A DNA stretch of 64,000 nucleotides, taken from assembly GCA_018333635.1 (NCBI GenBank), contig JAGXTL010000043.1, positions 20,723-84,722 of the forward strand, given 5' to 3'. Shown here piece by piece: positions 56,467-64,000 of this stretch. The notes below the pieces were generated by a model. That model did not search any database. It saw only the letters and a list, made by a program, of their open reading frames with translations, and was not told the DNA's origin. Positions within the stretch are counted from its first letter, which is position 1, and each line of letters opens with the position of its first letter. The stretch comes from Dethiobacter sp. Its GTDB lineage: Bacteria > Bacillota > Dethiobacteria > Dethiobacterales > Dethiobacteraceae. The translations under genes and the position numbers were made by a program.

Positions 56467-57615
56467 GTGAGGATTGGCATGTTTACCGACAGTTACAGAC
56501 CGTATACCAGTGGAGTCGTCCGTTCCATAGAAACAACGGCTAGAAAATTGATTGAGTTTGGTCACGAAGTCTATATTTTTGCACCCAGCTATCCTGTTTA
56601 TGAAAAAGAGTCGGGTGTTTTTCGTTTTGCGTCAGTACGACCTCCCATATATCCGGAATATCCGATTGCTTTACCCTTTTCTCTCAATATAAGTAAAACA
56701 GTCAAAAAGCTTAGCTTGGATGTTATCCATGTGCACTCGCCGATTACCATGGGTCTGCTGGGTTCTCTTTGCGCAAAACGTCTTGATATTCCGTTGGTTT
56801 TCACTTACCATACGATGTATGATGAATATGTGCATTACCTGCCCTTTGCCCGGGAGATTTCTCGCAAAGCGGTATTGCGCCTTTCCACAAATTTTTGTAA
56901 TCGCTGTGACCTTGTGATTACGCCAACAGAAGTAATCCGTCAGATTGTGGCAGACAGGATTGAGCCGACTGTGCAAGCTATTCCCACAGGCATTGAAATT
57001 GAAGAATTTATCGCGCCTGATCGTCTTTGGCTGCGTCGGGAGTATGGTATTGCGGCTGATGTGAAAATCTTGCTTCATTTGGGGCGCCTCGGAAAAGAAA
57101 AGAATGTAGGGTTTTTGCTTAAAGCATACGGCGAAATCAGCAAGAAACATCCCAAAACAAAACTGGTAATTGTAGGCGAGGGACCGGAACGCCAAGCTTT
57201 GCAGGAGGAAGCGCTGCAAATGGGTTTGTCCGACGTGCTTTTTGCCGGGAAGTTGTCCAGAAGGCGCGTGGTTGACAGTTTCGCCGGAGCCGATCTGTTT
57301 GTTTTTGCTTCTACCACTGAGACACAAGGCTTGGTGCTTGGTGAAGCCAAAGCGGCCGGCGTGCCTACCGTGGCTGTTAAAGCGTTGGGAGCAGCTGAGA
57401 TGGTTACAGACGGTGTGGATGGCTTTCTCACCCCTTTATCGCTGGAATTGTTTGTCGCCCGCGTCGATCAGTTGCTTGCTGATGAAGGGTTAAGGCTGGC
57501 GATGGCAGAGAAAGCGTTGCAGGAGGCTGAAAAAATATCATCCACGACGATGGCGCAGAGGATACTTCTTGCTTATGAAGAGGCTGCTAAAAAGAGGAAG
57601 GATGTTTCAACATAA
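56467..57615 (+). CDS. GT4 glycosyltransferase, diacylglycerol alpha-glucosyltransferase-like
   Basis: A 382-residue GT-B glycosyltransferase. The N-terminus RIGMFTDSYRPYTSGVVRSI with the Gly-rich acceptor loop, GHEVYIFAPSYP and FTYHTMYDEYVHY resemble enzymes that glucosylate diacylglycerol (alMGS/MgdA type). The donor-binding half has LGRLGKEKNVGFLLKA, GEGPERQAL and the EX7E-like ASTTETQGLVLGEA. GTG 56467 follows CGGGAGGGTAGC; the longer in-frame ATG at 56380 begins inside repeat flank. The lipid substrate is inferred from similarity only. It shares a bidirectional terminator with the next gene. Confidence 0.85.
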   Translation: MRIGMFTDSYRPYTSGVVRSIETTARKLIEFGHEVYIFAPSYPVYEKESGVFRFASVRPPIYPEYPIALPFSLNISKTVKKLSLDVIHVHSPITMGLLGSLCAKRLDIPLVFTYHTMYDEYVHYLPFAREISRKAVLRLSTNFCNRCDLVITPTEVIRQIVADRIEPTVQAIPTGIEIEEFIAPDRLWLRREYGIAADVKILLHLGRLGKEKNVGFLLKAYGEISKKHPKTKLVIVGEGPERQALQEEALQMGLSDVLFAGKLSRRRVVDSFAGADLFVFASTTETQGLVLGEAKAAGVPTVAVKALGAAEMVTDGVDGFLTPLSLELFVARVDQLLADEGLRLAMAEKALQEAEKISSTTMAQRILLAYEEAAKKRKDVST

Positions 57616-57634
57616 TAATCGAAGAAAAAAAGAG

Positions 57635-57660
57635 AAAAAGCCCGTCAGGGCTTTTTCAGT
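57635..57660. terminator. Bidirectional intrinsic terminator
   Basis: AAAAAGCCC, GTCA, GGGCTTTTT. The symmetric A- and T-runs serve both the + strand glycosyltransferase and the - strand small gene. Confidence 0.85.
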
Positions 57661-57835
57661 GAAGTTCTGAGAGCAAATCTTTAATCTTTGCGGCAGTATG
57701 TCCTCGGGTCTCGGCGAATTCATAAAATGCTTGTTTGACACGTTCATTGTCTGTTGTTTGCGCAAAGCGTTGATAATCCCGAACTTGTTCCTGCTCGTTT
57801 AGCATTGCTTTCTGCAGAAAGGCTTTTACTTCCAT
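57656..57835 (-). CDS. 59-residue rubrerythrin/ferritin-like mini-protein
   Basis: A short reverse-strand gene with a strong ribosome site (GGAGGTGAG, 7 bases before ATG). The protein is almost wholly helical: MEVKAFLQKAMLNEQEQVRD, then YQRFAQTTDNERVKQAFYEF and AETRGHTAAKIKDLLSEL. The spacing of Glu and His residues (NEQEQ, ETRGH) resembles one half of a rubrerythrin diiron helical hairpin, so it may dimerise to build a four-helix site. Related short proteins occur in Clostridia; no function is assigned. It is just below common length cut-offs and easily missed. Confidence 0.7.
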   Translation of the reverse strand: MEVKAFLQKAMLNEQEQVRDYQRFAQTTDNERVKQAFYEFAETRGHTAAKIKDLLSELH

Positions 57836-57942
57836 CTCTTCTCACCTCCGGCAATATTATTGCCGGAAAGATGTCTCAGTATGCCGGATTAAGCAGATAT
57901 AAACAGTGTTAATTCGAGAGGTAATCAGGGTTAGCCAATAAG

Positions 57943-58488
57943 TTAAAACCAGTATTCAGGATATTTTCTATCTTGCAGCAAGTTGTTAAACAATAGCGCC
58001 GCAACCAACAAGATAAAAGCGCCTGTCCCGGCGGGGAGAAAGGGATAGAGAAAGCCCAGCGCATGAATCCTTTCTCCGCCGGTAACGGCAATTAAGGCGG
58101 TTGCTCCGGCAGGCGGGTGGAGAGTCTTTGTGGCGAGCATTGCCGCAATGGCAAAAGAGACGGCCAGCGCGGCAGCCAACCAATTGATTCGGCCAAACAA
58201 CTGATAAGCTGTTACTCCGATAAGCCCTGCAATGAGATGGCCGCCAACCAGATTTCTCGGTTGCGCAAGAGGGCTTTTGCTTGCCGCAAAAACAAGGACT
58301 GCGGATGCTCCCAGGGGGCCAAAAAGCAAGGGCAACTCTCTTGGTTCAAAATAGTAGCTGGAAAGGTATGCGCAGAGGCCGATACCAATTAAAGAGCCGA
58401 GCCAAGACCAGAATATTTCTTTTAGACTAACGCCTGGAGGACATTTTGTATTGCCTTTCATTTTAGCGAAATATTCGGCTAGTCCCAT
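57943..58488 (-). CDS. HPP-family integral membrane protein
   Basis: A 181-residue protein with four to five helices. LLFGPLGASAVLVFAASKSP, LAQPRNLVGGHLIAGLIGV and the name-giving LHPPAGATALIAVTGG are the HPP family signatures. Some HPP proteins in plants and cyanobacteria transport nitrite; the clostridial role is not known. ATG 58488 (MGLAEYFAKM) follows GAAGGAGTGC on the reverse strand and is preferred to the longer start at 58521, which would run through a palindrome. Confidence 0.88.
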   Translation of the reverse strand: MGLAEYFAKMKGNTKCPPGVSLKEIFWSWLGSLIGIGLCAYLSSYYFEPRELPLLFGPLGASAVLVFAASKSPLAQPRNLVGGHLIAGLIGVTAYQLFGRINWLAAALAVSFAIAAMLATKTLHPPAGATALIAVTGGERIHALGFLYPFLPAGTGAFILLVAALLFNNLLQDRKYPEYWF

Positions 58489-58518
58489 GTTAAATGCACT
58501 CCTTCTCGCTTTGTGAAT

Positions 58519-58537
58519 CAAGCGGCTAAGCCGCTTG
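58519..58537 (-). promoter_or_regulatory. Palindrome between promoter and HPP gene
   Basis: CAAGCGGCT-A-AGCCGCTTG, a perfect 9-1-9 palindrome in the 5' untranslated region, 31 bases before the start codon. It is a candidate operator. Confidence 0.55.
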
Positions 58538-58568
58538 AAGTATTAATTCATTCGCCTAATGTACGTAG

Positions 58569-58596
58569 ATTATATAATATCTTGTTTCTTTTGCAA
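58569..58596 (-). promoter_or_regulatory. Sigma-A promoter of the HPP gene
   Basis: On the reverse strand TTGCAA, 16-base spacer, perfect TATAAT (58574-58569). Confidence 0.65.
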
Positions 58597-58616
58597 GATG
58601 TTTTTCGGAGAATATA

Positions 58617-58808
58617 CCCTCACCCTAACCCTCTCCCAGAGGGAGAGGGGAGGTGTTCCCTCTGAGGGAGAGGGGAGTTGTTGAAGCGAAAGAGGCAAAA
58701 TATAATGATTCCTGATCATCTCCAGAGGGAGAGGGGAGGTGTTCCTTCTGAGGGAGAGGGGAGTTGTTGAAGCGAAAGAGGCAAAATATAATGATCCCTG
58801 ACCCTCTC
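58617..58808 (+). repeat. CCCTCACCC-type repeat with an 86-base direct duplication
   Basis: It begins with a CCCTCACCCTAACCCTCTCC unit. Then 58637-58722 is repeated almost exactly as 58723-58808 (period 86), each copy holding CAGAGGGAGAGGGGAGGTG and GTTGAAGCGAAAGAGGCAAA. The 350-base gap before the exchanger gene otherwise holds no gene. Confidence 0.9.
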
Positions 58809-58947
58809 CAGAGAGTGGAGTTAACTAAAAAATAGTTTGTAAAACAATTCAAGCATGAAGGAGATATGACCCTAGGTGCAGAAAGCGGGAATGTTGCTAA
58901 AAAGGAAAAAAGAAGCCGCGTTTATTTAAAGGGGGATAAGTTAAAGT

Positions 58948-60030
58948 ATGGTATTGTTTCTTTTTATTCTAGGTATCATATTGCTTGTGGTCGGTGCTGA
59001 AATGCTGGTGAGGGGCGCCTCAAAACTTGCGCTGGTGGCAGGCATTTCCCCCTTGATTATCGGCTTGACTGTTGTTGCTTTTGGGACAAGCGCGCCTGAA
59101 TTTGCAATCAGCATTATGTCAGGTCTGTCAGGCCAGGCAGACATTGCGCTAGGTAATGTGGTTGGCAGTAATATTTTTAACGTACTGTTTATTCTCGGCA
59201 TTTCTGCCTCAGTGGCGCCTCTTCTTGTCTGTCAGCAGTTGGTTCGTCTGGACGTGCCGCTGATGATCGCGGTATCTATTTTGATGCTTGTCATGGGCAG
59301 CAACGGCAGGATTAGTAGTATGGAGGGGGCGTTCTTGTTTCTTCTTTTGATTGTCTACACCATTTTTCTCTTTTCTCAAAGCAAGCAAAAGAACAAGAAT
59401 GCCGACTGTCCTTTGCCCTTGGGGGAGAAACAGTCCATGCCGTTAAAATCATGGGTTACTAATATTATGTTTATACTTGGCGGTCTGAGTTTGTTAGTGC
59501 TTGGCTCACAGTGGATGATCGAAGGGGCAAGAGCAATCGCTTTGTTGCTTGGCATCAGTGAACTGGTGATTGGTTTGACGATTGTTGCAGCCGGAACATC
59601 TTTGCCGGAACTGGCCACATCAGTTATTGCCAGCCTGCGGGGAGAACGCGATATTGCCGTCGGCAATGTCGTGGGCAGCAATATTTTCAATATTTTGGGA
59701 GTTCTAGGTCTCTCTAGTATTATTGCCCCGGAAGGAATTGTTGTCCATGCTGCTGCCTGGAATTTTGACATTCCGCTGATGATTGTGGTGGCAATAGCTT
59801 GTCTGCCGATTTTTTTCACCGGTCACATCATTGCTCGTTGGGAAGGTTTTTTGTTTTTAGGTTATTATGTAGCTTATACTCTTTATCTAATTTTGGCTTC
59901 CGCGCAACATGATGCTTTACCTTTTTTCAGTAACGCTATGCTCTTATTCGTAATGCCTTTAACCGCTCTGACATTGCTCATTGTCACAATCCGGGAGTGT
60001 CGGAGCTGTGCCAATCAACTTAAACTTTGA
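58948..60030 (+). CDS. Calcium/sodium exchanger (CaCA family, YrbG type)
   Basis: A 360-residue membrane antiporter with ten helices built from two homologous halves. The two alpha repeats are TVVAFGTSAPEFAIS with GNVVGSNIFNVLF, and TIVAAGTSLPELATS with GNVVGSNIFNILG. They carry the Glu and Asn/Ser residues that bind the cation. A short cytosolic loop (about 145-170) separates the halves. It would expel Ca2+ using Na+ or H+ gradients, which fits a cell investing in Mrp-type Na+ pumping. ATG 58948 follows AAAGGGGGATAAG. Confidence 0.93.
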   Translation: MVLFLFILGIILLVVGAEMLVRGASKLALVAGISPLIIGLTVVAFGTSAPEFAISIMSGLSGQADIALGNVVGSNIFNVLFILGISASVAPLLVCQQLVRLDVPLMIAVSILMLVMGSNGRISSMEGAFLFLLLIVYTIFLFSQSKQKNKNADCPLPLGEKQSMPLKSWVTNIMFILGGLSLLVLGSQWMIEGARAIALLLGISELVIGLTIVAAGTSLPELATSVIASLRGERDIAVGNVVGSNIFNILGVLGLSSIIAPEGIVVHAAAWNFDIPLMIVVAIACLPIFFTGHIIARWEGFLFLGYYVAYTLYLILASAQHDALPFFSNAMLLFVMPLTALTLLIVTIRECRSCANQLKL

Positions 60031-60079
60031 GCGGCAATGTCTGATAAAACCGCCCTTCTGCCCATCTTTTTGCCAATTA

Positions 60080-60108
60080 TTGCCCCTCCCGTTTATTTAG
60101 TGTATAAT
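60080..60108 (+). promoter_or_regulatory. Promoter of the tagA/wecC operon
   Basis: TTGCCC, 17-base spacer, perfect TATAAT (60103-60108). The predicted start near 60115 favours ATG 60153 over the upstream TTG at 60120. Confidence 0.65.
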
Positions 60109-60152
60109 GGCGTTGTCGCTTGACGCTGAAATTAGCCGAAAGATGTGAATTA

Positions 60153-60905
60153 ATGCTTAGACATGAAATTTTCGGGATTCCGGTAAATGCTTTAACATAT
60201 CAGGATGCCGTGGATTGGGTAGCAGAAAGAGTGGCTACTGGAACAAAGTCATGGATTCTGGCAATTAATCCGGAGAAAATAATGAAGGCGCTATCAGATG
60301 AAAGGTTGCGCCTGCTTTTGTTGCAAGCTGATCTTTTTATCCCGGATGGTATCGGTGTTCTATGGGCCGGTAAGATTTTAGGCAGGCCGTTTCCGCAAAG
60401 GGTGACAGGAGTAGACATCTTTGTCTTGCTGGTGAAAGAAGCGGCAAAACGCGGCTGGAGAATTTTTCTGCTGGGAGCACCTCCCGGCGTAAGCAAAGAG
60501 GTGTCTCAGGGCTTGGCGCTTGAATATCCCGGCTTGCAATTGGTCGGCTATCATCACGGCTATTATCAAGCAGAGGAAGAAGCGCAAGTGGTCTCAAAAA
60601 TCCGTGCTGCCGCTCCGGATATCTTGTTTGTGGCCATGGGCAGTCCAAGACAAGAGCAGTTTATCGTCAGCAATAGGACTCTGCTTGGCGTACCGGTATG
60701 TATGGGCGTCGGCGGCAGTTTTGACGTGATTAGCGGCAGAAAGAAAAGGGCGCCTCTTTGGATGCAGAGGTTTGGTTTGGAGTGGAGTTACCGCCTTTTT
60801 CTTGAGCCTAAACGTATTATGCGCATGTCGGCTTTGCCCAAATTTGTGATCTTAGTATTGCGCAAAAAATTGGGCATGCTTAAACTAGAAGGAGATAAAA
60901 AATGA
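60153..60905 (+). CDS. tagA: WecG/TagA/CpsF-family glycosyltransferase
   Basis: A 250-residue GT26 enzyme that typically adds ManNAc (or ManNAcA) to undecaprenyl-PP-GlcNAc. Family motifs are WILAINPEKIMKAL, LFIPDGIGVLWAGKIL, RVTGVDIF, FVAMGSPRQEQFI and GVGGSFDVISGRKKRAP. The C-terminus (YRLFLEPKRIMRM) contains the membrane-targeting appendage region. It is followed, with a four-base overlap, by a UDP-ManNAc dehydrogenase. That pairing suggests a ManNAcA-containing surface polymer and a WecG-like role. A TagA-like role in teichoic acid linkage cannot be excluded. Confidence 0.9.
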   Translation: MLRHEIFGIPVNALTYQDAVDWVAERVATGTKSWILAINPEKIMKALSDERLRLLLLQADLFIPDGIGVLWAGKILGRPFPQRVTGVDIFVLLVKEAAKRGWRIFLLGAPPGVSKEVSQGLALEYPGLQLVGYHHGYYQAEEEAQVVSKIRAAAPDILFVAMGSPRQEQFIVSNRTLLGVPVCMGVGGSFDVISGRKKRAPLWMQRFGLEWSYRLFLEPKRIMRMSALPKFVILVLRKKLGMLKLEGDKK

Positions 60906-62197
60906 AAAAAGTCTGTGTAATTGGGTTGGGTTATATCGGTCTGCCCACAGCTACTATCTTGTCAGAAAGCGGCTTTAATGTGGTAGGTGTCGACACAAAT
61001 GCGGCAGTTGTAGCTAAAATTAATCAAGGCAATAGCCATATTTGTGAGTCTAATTTGTCTGAAAAAGTAGCAAAGGCGATAGCGGAAGGCAGATTGCGTG
61101 CCGGTACTCTTCCGGAAGCGGCCGATGTTTTTATTATTGCGGTGCCAACGCCGTTTACTGCAGAAAAAGAGGCGGATCTTACTGCTGTAAGGAGTGCGGC
61201 GGAGTCGTTATTGTCCTATTTGAGAAAAGGTAATTTAGTCATTTTAGAGTCTACGGTGCCGCCGCGTACTACACTGGATCTGCTTTTGCCTATTTTTAAG
61301 AAAACAGGTCTGGAGATTGGGAAAGAGTTGCAAGTTGCTTTTTGTCCTGAACGAGTGCTTCCCGGAAAAATCTTGGAAGAGTTGATTTTTAATAGCAGGG
61401 TAGTAGGCGGAGTCGACCATGCATCGGCTTTTGCCGCCAGAGAGTTATATGCATCATTTGTAAAGGGAGATATCTATCTCACAGACTCGACGACTGCGGA
61501 AATGACCAAATTAATGGAAAACACATATCGCGATGTGAATATTGCTCTCGCCAATGAGTTTGCCCTGATAGCCGAACAGTCGGGCGTTAATATTTGGGAA
61601 GCAATTCGTTATGCGAATAACCATCCTCGTGTAAATATTCACCAACCAGGCCCCGGCGTGGGAGGACATTGCATTGCCGTTGACCCTTGGTTTATCGTCG
61701 AACAGGCCGGTTCCTTGGCGCGCCTGATTCGGACAGCCAGGGAGATTAACGACGGAATGCCTGGTTATGTGGTTGAACGTGTGCAACAACTGTTAAGCGG
61801 TGTGTCCAGTCCGCGGATTGCCGTTTTGGGCATGACATATAAAGCTAATGTGGCTGATTGCCGGGAGAGCCCGGCACTGGAAATCATTAATCTCCTCAGG
61901 GAGAAAGGTTTTTTCGTTTCAGTCTGCGATCCGCTTGCTCAAGATGAGCTATTGCTCCCTTTAGAGGAGGCTTTGGCGGGGGCTGATTTACTTTTGCTCT
62001 TAGTTGGTCACCATGATTTCCGCTCTTTGGATCCGCTCAAAGCGGCAAAGCTTTTGCGCAGACCGCTCGTCTTTGATACACGGGGCGTGTTGGAACGGGG
62101 AAGTTGGGAACGGGCAGGCTTTTTGCTTGCTACACTTGGGGAGTTTTTTCCGGTTCAAAAAGGAGCGACCATTAATGAAAATACTGCAGCTCATTAG
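60902..62197 (+). CDS. wecC: UDP-N-acetyl-D-mannosamine dehydrogenase
   Basis: Oxidises UDP-ManNAc twice to UDP-ManNAcA with NAD. The 431-residue protein has the Rossmann start CVIGLGYIGLPTATILSESG, AVPTPFTAEKEADL, VAFCPERVLPGKILEEL and the catalytic-Cys motif GPGVGGHCIAVDPWFIVEQ. The UDP-binding C-terminal domain (GMTYKANVADCRESPALEI) is complete. NHPRVNIHQPGPGVGGHCIA matches WecC more than the UDP-Glc dehydrogenases. ATG 60902 follows AAGGAGATAAAA and overlaps tagA. The epimerase that makes UDP-ManNAc is not in the window. Confidence 0.93.
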   Translation: MKKVCVIGLGYIGLPTATILSESGFNVVGVDTNAAVVAKINQGNSHICESNLSEKVAKAIAEGRLRAGTLPEAADVFIIAVPTPFTAEKEADLTAVRSAAESLLSYLRKGNLVILESTVPPRTTLDLLLPIFKKTGLEIGKELQVAFCPERVLPGKILEELIFNSRVVGGVDHASAFAARELYASFVKGDIYLTDSTTAEMTKLMENTYRDVNIALANEFALIAEQSGVNIWEAIRYANNHPRVNIHQPGPGVGGHCIAVDPWFIVEQAGSLARLIRTAREINDGMPGYVVERVQQLLSGVSSPRIAVLGMTYKANVADCRESPALEIINLLREKGFFVSVCDPLAQDELLLPLEEALAGADLLLLLVGHHDFRSLDPLKAAKLLRRPLVFDTRGVLERGSWERAGFLLATLGEFFPVQKGATINENTAAH

Positions 62198-63293
62198 CGG
62201 CGGTGAAAAGGGCGGCTCGAAGACCCACGTCCTATCCCTTGTGAGAGAACTGCAGAAACAGCAGCAGGTCACTCTCGCTTGTTTGATGGAAGGGGAGCTC
62301 TACCGGCAGGCACTGAAAATGGGGCTGGATGCCAGAACTTTATTGCAGAAAAAGCGCTACCATTTAAGTCCTGTTTGGGAGATAGGGCGTTTGTTTAAGC
62401 AGGAAGGTTACCAACTGCTTCACTGTCATGGTCCCCGAGCAAATTTTTATGGTGCCCTTGCTAAAAAGTTTTATAAAATCCCTACTGTTACTACCATCCA
62501 TAGCGATTATCAACAGGACTTTCGTCACAGCCTCTATAAGCAGAGAGTTTATGCCACTTTTAATATGCTTGCTTTAAATACCTTTGACGGCTATTTTGCT
62601 GTTTCCGATAGCTTTCGGGAAATGCTGATTTCACGTGGGTTTCCTGGTGAAAAAATAACCGTAATTTATAACGGTCTTGATTTTGACGCGCAGCCAAAAA
62701 CGGAAGCTAGGGAAGAGTTTCTAAAGAAGCTCGGGCTATCCATTCCAAATCAAGCAACATTGGTTGGAATTTTAGCCCGCCTTCATCCGCTTAAAGGACA
62801 TGAGATTTTTCTTGCGGGAGCCCGCCGTATTTTGGCCTCAGCCCCCGAGACTCAATTTATCATCGGCGGAGACGGGGAGGAGAAGGAAAAGCTTATAGCG
62901 CTGCGGGATAATCTTGGCTTAAAGGACAGAGTCCATTTTGCGGGACAGATATCCGATACCCCAAGCTTTTTTCAGGCAATAGATATTAACACTCTAACCT
63001 CACATACCGAAAGCTTTCCGTATGTGCTGCTCGAAGGCGCTTTGCTTAAAAAACCTGCCGTCAGTTCTGCTGTGGGAGGGATCAGCCGGTTAGTCAAAGA
63101 TGGGGAGACAGGTTTTCTTTTCCCTGCCGGAGACGAGGCGGAATTTGCCAGCCGGACGCTAAAACTGTTAAGTGACGAAAGCTTACGGAAGACTCTAGGG
63201 GAAAAACTTTTTTGGCATGCACGCGCAAATTTCTCGCTGACCCGCTTAGCAGAGATTCATTTGCAAAGCTATGAACAATACGGAAGGGGATGA
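62175..63293 (+). CDS. GT4 glycosyltransferase of a surface polysaccharide pathway
   Basis: A 372-residue GT-B enzyme. The acceptor half starts KILQLISGGEKGGSKTHVLS and has LLHCHGPRANFYGALAKKFY; the donor half has VGILARLHPLKGHEIFL, IGGDGEEKEKLIALRDNLGL and the ESFPYVLLEGALLKKPAV motif. ATG 62175 follows AAAAAGGAGCGACCATTA and overlaps wecC by 23 bases; the much longer ORF start at 62004 lies inside wecC. The sugar and acceptor are unknown, but co-transcription with tagA and wecC points to the same polymer. Confidence 0.9.
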   Translation: MKILQLISGGEKGGSKTHVLSLVRELQKQQQVTLACLMEGELYRQALKMGLDARTLLQKKRYHLSPVWEIGRLFKQEGYQLLHCHGPRANFYGALAKKFYKIPTVTTIHSDYQQDFRHSLYKQRVYATFNMLALNTFDGYFAVSDSFREMLISRGFPGEKITVIYNGLDFDAQPKTEAREEFLKKLGLSIPNQATLVGILARLHPLKGHEIFLAGARRILASAPETQFIIGGDGEEKEKLIALRDNLGLKDRVHFAGQISDTPSFFQAIDINTLTSHTESFPYVLLEGALLKKPAVSSAVGGISRLVKDGETGFLFPAGDEAEFASRTLKLLSDESLRKTLGEKLFWHARANFSLTRLAEIHLQSYEQYGRG

Positions 63294-63799
63294 AGCAGTT
63301 GAAGTTACTGGATGATAAGGGCAAAGTTTTTGGCCTGATAAATATAATTGATTTAATTGTCTTGGTTTTCGTAGTAGCTTTAGTTTTAGGAGGAGCTTAT
63401 AGATTTTACGGTCCTCGGCAGAACGGAGATATTTTTCAGCAAGAAGGCGATACAGTATTAATGAAAGGCAGAGTATTTGATGTCAGTAAGTACACTGCAA
63501 ACGTTATCCGCGTAGGAGACATAGTTATTGATACGGCAGCTCAAGTTCCTTTTGGCGAAATCATTTCTGTTGAGACAGTTCCCCACCGACGTCCTGTTGA
63601 TACAGCAGAGGGCAAGGTAGTGCTATCTGAGGTGCCCGAACGCTTTGATGTAATTTTGTCTCTTAAGGGAGCGGCCAGAGTATCAGAGCATGCCATCCGC
63701 ATAGCTACCCATGATGTGCGTGTGGGCAGCAGGATTGTCCTGGGCGGCAGAGAGTATTCGATTGCCACAACCATTTTACAGGTAGAAGTATTGGATTAA
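63290..63799 (+). CDS. DUF4330-family membrane-anchored protein
   Basis: A 169-residue protein with one N-terminal helix (LINIIDLIVLVFVVALVLGG) after a short basic lead LLDDKGKVFG, then an extracytoplasmic beta-rich domain with VLMKGRVFDVSKYTANVIR and GEIISVETVPHR. This layout matches DUF4330 proteins, which often occur in polysaccharide clusters of Clostridia. The start overlaps the glycosyltransferase stop by four bases. A role in polymer export or assembly is inference from context. Confidence 0.82.
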   Translation: MKQLKLLDDKGKVFGLINIIDLIVLVFVVALVLGGAYRFYGPRQNGDIFQQEGDTVLMKGRVFDVSKYTANVIRVGDIVIDTAAQVPFGEIISVETVPHRRPVDTAEGKVVLSEVPERFDVILSLKGAARVSEHAIRIATHDVRVGSRIVLGGREYSIATTILQVEVLD

Positions 63800-63820
63800 G
63801 CAGATCGTATCTACATCTAA

Positions 63821-64000
63821 GAATCCCCTCTCCCACCAACAAATCCCCTCTCCCTCCAACAAATCCCCTCTCCCTCTAAAAAGTCCCCTCTCCCTCTGGG
63901 AGAGGGTTAGGGTGAGGGCATATGGGTGAGGGCATATGGGTGAGGGCATATGGGTGAGGGCATATGGGTGAGGGCATATGGGTGAGGGCATATGGGTGAG
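63821..64000 (+). repeat. Tandem GC-rich repeats running to the window edge
   Basis: First about four units of AATCCCCTCTCCCTCCAAC (period about 20), then CCCTCTCCCTCTGGGAGAGG. Then GGGTGAGGGCATAT (14 bases) repeats six full times from 63910 and partly a seventh, cut by the window end. It is the same base family as the repeats at 30, 49, 56 and 58 kb. Confidence 0.93.

Noticed and set aside
58625..58852. Reverse-strand ORF of 75 codons in the 58.6-kb gap, and similar ORFs at 63776 and 56244
   Set aside because: They encode PLPEGEG/LSQRERG-type strings, which are known false translations of the CCCTCACCC repeat family.

Overview
The window is a stretch of chromosome from a spore-forming, anaerobic Firmicute of the Clostridia type. 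Nearly all genes read on the + strand. The first 36 kb keeps the gene order of the Bacillus subtilis prs-to-coaX region: prs, pth, fin, mfd, spoVT, yabM, mazG/yabN, yabP, yabQ, divIC, yabR, spoIIE, tilS, hpt, ftsH, coaX. TTG and GTG starts are frequent. A T-box leader, a Spo0A-type spoIIE promoter and many intrinsic terminators all fit a Firmicute. The lineage cannot be fixed from sequence reading alone. Tungsten enzymes, formate-tetrahydrofolate ligase, a pentaheme lipoprotein and a large Mrp-type antiporter operon suggest an anaerobic, folate-C1-using and possibly salt- or alkali-exposed organism.

Layout. 1-8.1 kb: PRPP synthetase (cut by the window edge), Pth, a Phe T-box plus pheA, fin, mfd, a parvulin foldase and spoVT. 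8.2-8.9 kb: a type II toxin-antitoxin pair. 9-15.4 kb: flippase, MazG, HU, SpoIID-like lipoprotein, yabP, yabQ, divIC, yabR. 15.5-18.2 kb: a YdcZ-type transporter and feoBA inserted before spoIIE. 18.2-22.9 kb: spoIIE, tilS, hpt. 22.9-27.9 kb: a tungsten aldehyde:ferredoxin oxidoreductase with cofactor genes (moaD, thiF/moeB-like, MOSC) and a pentaheme cytochrome, lying between hpt and ftsH. 28-36.9 kb: ftsH, fhs with an orphan dihydropteroate-synthase-extension protein, birA, coaX, a zinc-ribbon mini-protein, a DD-carboxypeptidase and an iron-sulfur flavoprotein. 37.1-47.6 kb: twelve membrane genes forming an Mrp/Mbh-like cation-proton antiporter with five NuoL/M/N-type subunits, preceded by a riboswitch-like leader.

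47.7-50.2 kb: a CbiM-type metal permease and its partner, then a reverse-strand Rieske-glutaredoxin-FTR triad. 50.3-53 kb: a ModE-TupA-like fusion regulator, a near-consensus ModE operator, and tungstate permease and ATPase genes. This couples with the tungsten AOR upstream. 53-56.1 kb: zinc ABC transporter znuACB and a Fur-family (Zur) regulator. 56.4-64 kb: two GT4 glycosyltransferases, a 59-residue ferritin-like protein, an HPP membrane protein, a Ca2+/Na+ exchanger, a ManNAc/ManNAcA polysaccharide block (tagA/wecG, wecC) and a DUF4330 protein.

The longest gene-poor gaps hold families of GC-rich dispersed repeats: the CCCTCACCCTAGCCCTCTCC type, a CACCCC/GCGGGCACCCCTCC type, and a palindromic element that starts right after terminator U-tracts. 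One repeat array has been absorbed into the C-terminus of a coding sequence. The most notable candidates are the five-pump antiporter operon with its switch-like leader, the tungsten circuit (sensor fusion, operator, transporter, enzyme), and the terminator-associated repeat family. No tRNA, rRNA, CRISPR array, IS element or prophage was seen.
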